From positions 18,531 to 82,530 of the forward strand of contig CADBYM010000012.1 of assembly GCA_902798915.1 (NCBI GenBank): 64,000 bases of DNA, in the 5' to 3' direction. Source of the stretch: an uncultured Coriobacteriaceae bacterium (lineage in GTDB: Bacteria > Actinomycetota > Coriobacteriia > Coriobacteriales > Atopobiaceae). A program made the translations under genes and the position numbers. How positions within the stretch are numbered: position 1 is the stretch's first letter; every line of letters starts with the position of its first letter. A model generated the notes under the pieces. It had not been told where the DNA came from. It searched no databases and worked only from the letters and a program-made list of their open reading frames with translations. Below are positions 60,203-64,000 of the stretch, one piece after another.

Positions 60203-63200
60203 ATGAAGCACACGGCACATTCGTGGGCGAGACGGGGACTTGCGTTCCTGCTCTCGCTGTCTATGGCGGGAGGAGGTGTACCAGCCAATGCCTACGCCGA
60301 GGCCCTGAACCCGTCTGACGACGCCATCGAGGAGACTACCGACGAGGAATCCCCCGCCATAACGGAGGAGGAAGCCGTCAGTGAAGTTCAGGAAGCCTCT
60401 GAAACTCAGGAAGTCCAGGGCGAAGAGGGCAATCAGAATGCCCAGGAAGCTCAGGACATCCAGAGCAACGAGGGCGGCGAAGCCGCCCCGGACGTAATCG
60501 ATGTCCAATCCATCGAGGAAGGCAATCCTGCCCAAGAGCAGGCACCTCCCGCGATGCCCGCATTCGACGGAGAAGCCACAGTTGGTAACGTCATCGTTCG
60601 CGTACATGCGGATGAGGGCGCATTCCCCGAGGGTGTCCACCTCGAGGCTAGCTATGTCGATGGAGACACGGCACAGGCTGCTATTAGCGCAGCGATTGAC
60701 CAACTTGGCGAAAACGAGAACGTTGCCAGCAGCGTCGCACTCGACGTGCGCGTCGTCGATGCCGCAGGCAACGAGGTCGAGCCGGCGAACGGCATGCCCG
60801 TTCAGGTGTCGTTCCAAACGGCACAGATTGCCGACGAGTCCCTCAACGCCAGCGTCTTCCACGTGCAGGACGACGGCGCGACGGTCCAGCTCGACGCCAC
60901 GGAGAGCGGCGACACCATAGTTGCCACGACGGACAGCTTCTCGACATACCTGATCACGTTTACAGGTACAGACGAAGACACGGGCAATCAGACGGGTCAA
61001 TACTTCCTCAACGTGAACTCGTACCCCGCTACCGTTCAAGTCACAGATGTGCTAGAGAGCATAATTCCCAATTGGCGCGATTGCACTGATTGGCAATTCT
61101 CGAGTACGAGTCTGTCTCTGACCGGAAATAACCCAAGTGATCCTAGTGTTTGCTCATTCACGATTGAGGCCAATGGCACTTACTCGATTACGGCAAAACG
61201 CAACGAACCTGCCGAAGGAATGCCAGGAAATAGCATTCCGAAGACAACCACCATCCAGATTGTTGCCGGGGAGTTCTCGTCCGATCCCGAAAGCACCGAC
61301 CTCGCCAACGCAGAGGTCACCATCGAGGACAAGGTCTACACCGGGCGCAACGTCACGATCGAGTCCGCCGACGTCACGGTCACGCTGAACGGAAAGACTC
61401 TCACTCCGGTTGTTGACTACGGCCTCGACAGAAGCGACTACTCTTACAAGAACGTCGGCACCGGCTACGAGGTAGTCGTCAAGCCAGGCGAAGGCAGCGA
61501 CTACACCGGGTCGAAGTCCGCGTTCTTCAACATCGTGCCCGCGACTCTTAAGGTCTCCGGCATCACCGCGAAGGACAAGGCCTACGACGGCAACGCCAAC
61601 GCGACGCTCATTACCGCCGGCGCCACATTCGAGCGCGAGGATGGCCAACCGCTCGCCGATACGCTTACCGTCAGCGTCACCGGCACCTTCGCCAGCCGCG
61701 AGCCCGGCACCAACAAGACCATCACCTTCACCACCATCTCCCTCGGCGGCGACGCGGCCGGCAACTACGTCGTGAGCACCGCCAGCCAGAACCAGACCAC
61801 GGCCAGCATCACGAAGAAGAAGGTCAGGGTCTACGGCATCACCGCCCAGGACAAGACCTACGACGGCAACACCACGGCAACGGTAGACGCCTCGGGCGCG
61901 GTCTTCGAGGGCATCGTTCCCGGCGAGCGCCTGACCGTCGAGGGCCTCAGCGGCGAGTTCGGGAGCGCGGAGGTCGGCCAGAACAAGACCGTGAGCCTCT
62001 CCAGCTACGAACTCGGCGGCGCCACCCTCCATTACACGCTCGACACGGCGGCAAGCCAGAAGACAGCCACCGCGAGCATCCTGCCGCTCGGCGACCTCTC
62101 CGAGGCTCAAGTTACAGTCGAGGATCAGGTCTACAGCGCCCAGCAGATCACACCCAACACCGCCGGCGACTTCACCGTCAAGCTCACCGTCAACGGCGAG
62201 GAGAAGACCCTCACCTACGGCACCGACTTCACGGTCGACCCCAACGGATACGGCGAGAACCGCAACGTAGGCACCGGGACCGCGACCATCGTAGGCATGG
62301 GCGGCTACTCGGGCTCCAAGGCAGCCTCGTTCAACATCCTGCCAAAGCCAGTGACCGTCACTGGCATCACGTCCGGCAACAAGGCCTACGACGGCACGCC
62401 AGACGCAGTGGTCGACGACACCAACCCGACCATCGACGGCAAGATCGACGGAGACGACCTGACCGTGAGCGCCACGGGCACGTACGTCGACGCCGACGGC
62501 AACCCGACCGCCCAGCAAAACAACACCAACGTCAAGCTCACGCTGACGCTCGGCGGCAAGGACGCGGGCAACTACGCGCTCTCCGAAGAGAGCCAGAAGA
62601 CGGCCGAGGGCAAGATCGAGGCGGCGAGCTTCGAGAACGCCACCATCACCATCGACGACCAGCAGTACACCGGCGAGCAGATCAAGCCGACCGAGTTCAG
62701 CGTCAAGGTGGGCGACGAGACCCTCACCGCAGGGACTGACTACGAGATCGTCGAGACCGGCTACGGCACGAACGTCGACGTCGCGGACGGCGGCACGCTC
62801 ACCATCAGCGGCAAGGGCGGCTACGCCGGCAGCACGGCGACCGGCGAGTTCAAGATCCTGCCCCTCGAGGTCACGGTCTCCGGCATCACCGCCGAGGACA
62901 GGGCCTACAACGGCTCGGCCAAGGCAACGCTGGTCTACGACGGCCTGCAGCTCGCGGGCGTCGTGGAGGCGGACGAGGGCAAGGTCGCCGTCGAGGCCAC
63001 CGGCACGTTCGACAACCCGAACGCCGGCAGCAACAAGCCCGTCACCATCAGCGGACTCACGCTGACGGGCGAGAAGGCCGGCAACTACAAGCTCAAGGCG
63101 GAGGGCCAGCAGGAGGCCACCACGGCCAGCATCACGAAGCGCGCCGTGGTCGTCACCGGCATCAAGGCCCAGGACAAGCAGTACGACGGCAACACCGAGG

Positions 63201-64000
63201 CCGAGCTCGACCTGACCACGGCCGAAATCTCCAACCTCAGGGACGAGGGCATCTCCGTCGCGTCGGCCAAGGGCGCCTTCGAGGACGCCGACGCCGGCCA
63301 GGGCAAGACGGTCTCCATCACCGGCATCACGCTCGGCGGCGACGCCGCGGCCAACTACAAGGTCCACAGCACGAGCCAGGCCGAGGACACCGCCGACATC
63401 ACCCCCGCCCCCATCAGCGCCACAGACATCACCGTCGAGGACCAGACGTACTCCGGCAAGCCCCTCGAGCCCGAGCCGACCGTCACCTTCGGCGGCCAGG
63501 AGCTCGTCGAGGGCACCGACTACGAGGTCGTCTCGTACAATGACAACGAGCACGCCGGCACCGCTACCGTGACCATCAAGGGCATGGGCAACTTCGAGGG
63601 CGAGACGACCGTCCCCTTCAGGATCGCCAGGCTCAAGGTAAAGGTGGAGGGCATCGAGGCCGACGACAAGCAGTACGACGGCACCACCACCGCCACGCTC
63701 ACGTTCGACGCGGCCAAGGTCGTGACGGCCGACGGGTCGGAGGTGCCCGACGTGGACCTCGACTCCCTGAGCGTGACCGCCACCGCCACCTTCGACGATG
63801 CCAAGGTCGGCGAGGACAAGAACGTCACCATCGGCAACATCGCCATCGCCGGCGACGTAGCGAGTGACCTCGAGCTCGCCTCGACGACCGACACGACCAC
63901 GGCGAGCATCACCAAGCGCGAGATCACGTTCTCCGGCATCACCGCCGAGGACAAGACCTACGACGGCACCACCGCCGCCACGCTCGACACCTCCAACCTC
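60203..64000 (+). CDS. Large secreted YDG/MBG-repeat protein, 3' end beyond window
   Basis: The frame starts at ATG 60203 (AAAGGAG 6-7 bases before) and is open to the window end: at least 1266 residues. A signal peptide (MKHTAHSWARRGLAFLLSL..., cut near AYA at ~32) and an acidic Glu/Gln linker (~35-120) are followed by a beta domain (~125-260) and then a long array of ~75-90-residue modules of two kinds. One type carries K-x-Y-D-G-N/T (YDG; at least seven units, the last cut by the window end). The other, starting VTVEDQVYSG..., ends in a GxGGYxGS..FNI pattern (MBG-like; four units). They alternate irregularly: M-Y-Y-M-Y-M-Y-Y-M-Y-Y. Such stalk-like arrays carry adhesive or enzymatic tips; the tip, and any wall anchor, is outside the window. 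Confidence 0.88.
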   Translation, partial: MKHTAHSWARRGLAFLLSLSMAGGGVPANAYAEALNPSDDAIEETTDEESPAITEEEAVSEVQEASETQEVQGEEGNQNAQEAQDIQSNEGGEAAPDVIDVQSIEEGNPAQEQAPPAMPAFDGEATVGNVIVRVHADEGAFPEGVHLEASYVDGDTAQAAISAAIDQLGENENVASSVALDVRVVDAAGNEVEPANGMPVQVSFQTAQIADESLNASVFHVQDDGATVQLDATESGDTIVATTDSFSTYLITFTGTDEDTGNQTGQYFLNVNSYPATVQVTDVLESIIPNWRDCTDWQFSSTSLSLTGNNPSDPSVCSFTIEANGTYSITAKRNEPAEGMPGNSIPKTTTIQIVAGEFSSDPESTDLANAEVTIEDKVYTGRNVTIESADVTVTLNGKTLTPVVDYGLDRSDYSYKNVGTGYEVVVKPGEGSDYTGSKSAFFNIVPATLKVSGITAKDKAYDGNANATLITAGATFEREDGQPLADTLTVSVTGTFASREPGTNKTITFTTISLGGDAAGNYVVSTASQNQTTASITKKKVRVYGITAQDKTYDGNTTATVDASGAVFEGIVPGERLTVEGLSGEFGSAEVGQNKTVSLSSYELGGATLHYTLDTAASQKTATASILPLGDLSEAQVTVEDQVYSAQQITPNTAGDFTVKLTVNGEEKTLTYGTDFTVDPNGYGENRNVGTGTATIVGMGGYSGSKAASFNILPKPVTVTGITSGNKAYDGTPDAVVDDTNPTIDGKIDGDDLTVSATGTYVDADGNPTAQQNNTNVKLTLTLGGKDAGNYALSEESQKTAEGKIEAASFENATITIDDQQYTGEQIKPTEFSVKVGDETLTAGTDYEIVETGYGTNVDVADGGTLTISGKGGYAGSTATGEFKILPLEVTVSGITAEDRAYNGSAKATLVYDGLQLAGVVEADEGKVAVEATGTFDNPNAGSNKPVTISGLTLTGEKAGNYKLKAEGQQEATTASITKRAVVVTGIKAQDKQYDGNTEAELDLTTAEISNLRDEGISVASAKGAFEDADAGQGKTVSITGITLGGDAAANYKVHSTSQAEDTADITPAPISATDITVEDQTYSGKPLEPEPTVTFGGQELVEGTDYEVVSYNDNEHAGTATVTIKGMGNFEGETTVPFRIARLKVKVEGIEADDKQYDGTTTATLTFDAAKVVTADGSEVPDVDLDSLSVTATATFDDAKVGEDKNVTIGNIAIAGDVASDLELASTTDTTTASITKREITFSGITAEDKTYDGTTAATLDTSNL

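Noticed and set aside
61154..63553. 799-codon minus-strand frame opposite the YDG-repeat gene
   Set aside because: Mirror of the module array; the plus strand has signal peptide, ribosome-binding site and known modules.

Overview
The window looks like a chromosomal segment of a moderately high-GC actinobacterium, most likely class Coriobacteriia (an Olsenella/Atopobium-type gut or oral bacterium). This is inferred from the mix of very large secreted repeat proteins, solute-binding-domain hybrid kinases, Nif11-type lanthipeptide genes and codon use; there is no rRNA gene to settle it. No transposase, phage module or CRISPR array was seen.

Layout. 1-10.4 kb: housekeeping genes (metallo-beta-lactamase-fold hydrolase, ribokinase-like kinase, SRAP abasic-site protein, lipid kinase, membrane protein, GNAT/phosphoesterase fusion), a 1177-residue secreted repeat protein, and tRNA-Glu, tRNA-Gln and tRNA-Pro with visible promoters and terminators. 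10.8-12.2 kb: an AbrB-type regulator overlapping a glycosyltransferase. 12.5-20.1 kb: a worn accessory region with two 85%-identical flavodoxin-like genes, two unrelated AAA+ ATPase genes, a pair of about 100-bp inverted-repeat elements, and several frameshifted gene remnants.

20.2-45.1 kb is the most unusual part. About 20.7 kb of minus-strand genes (40971 down to 20282) faces a plus-strand unit (lanthipeptide precursor, LanM2, rhomboid protease) across a 186-bp divergent promoter region. The locus holds two class II lanthipeptide synthetases with a Cys-Cys-Gly zinc motif, one Nif11-leader precursor, a heterodimeric ABC exporter, an OFA-type MFS transporter, two HxxxDG condensation-like acyltransferases, two small nucleotidyltransferases and a glycogen-debranching enzyme. 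Three enzymes (two adenylate-forming ligases and one aminoglycoside-phosphotransferase-like kinase) carry an N-terminal STAS domain with an intact ISSAGLR serine motif, and a membrane SpoIIE-type phosphatase is encoded among them. I read this as a candidate partner-switch-controlled biosynthetic system in which the regulated partners are metabolic enzymes instead of sigma-factor regulators. That reading is inference; the domain composition and gene order are directly visible.

45.1-49.7 kb: a lipoprotein diverging from a 1230-residue hybrid histidine kinase. 49.9-56.9 kb: a complete type I Wadjet (JetABCD) anti-plasmid operon preceded by a 55-residue acidic ORF that is probably its first gene. 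57-58.9 kb: a zinc-ribbon membrane protein and an alpha/beta hydrolase. 59.0-60.2 kb: largely non-coding DNA with a near-perfect 63-bp palindrome. 60.2 kb to the end: the 5' part of a very large secreted YDG/MBG-repeat protein that runs out of the window.
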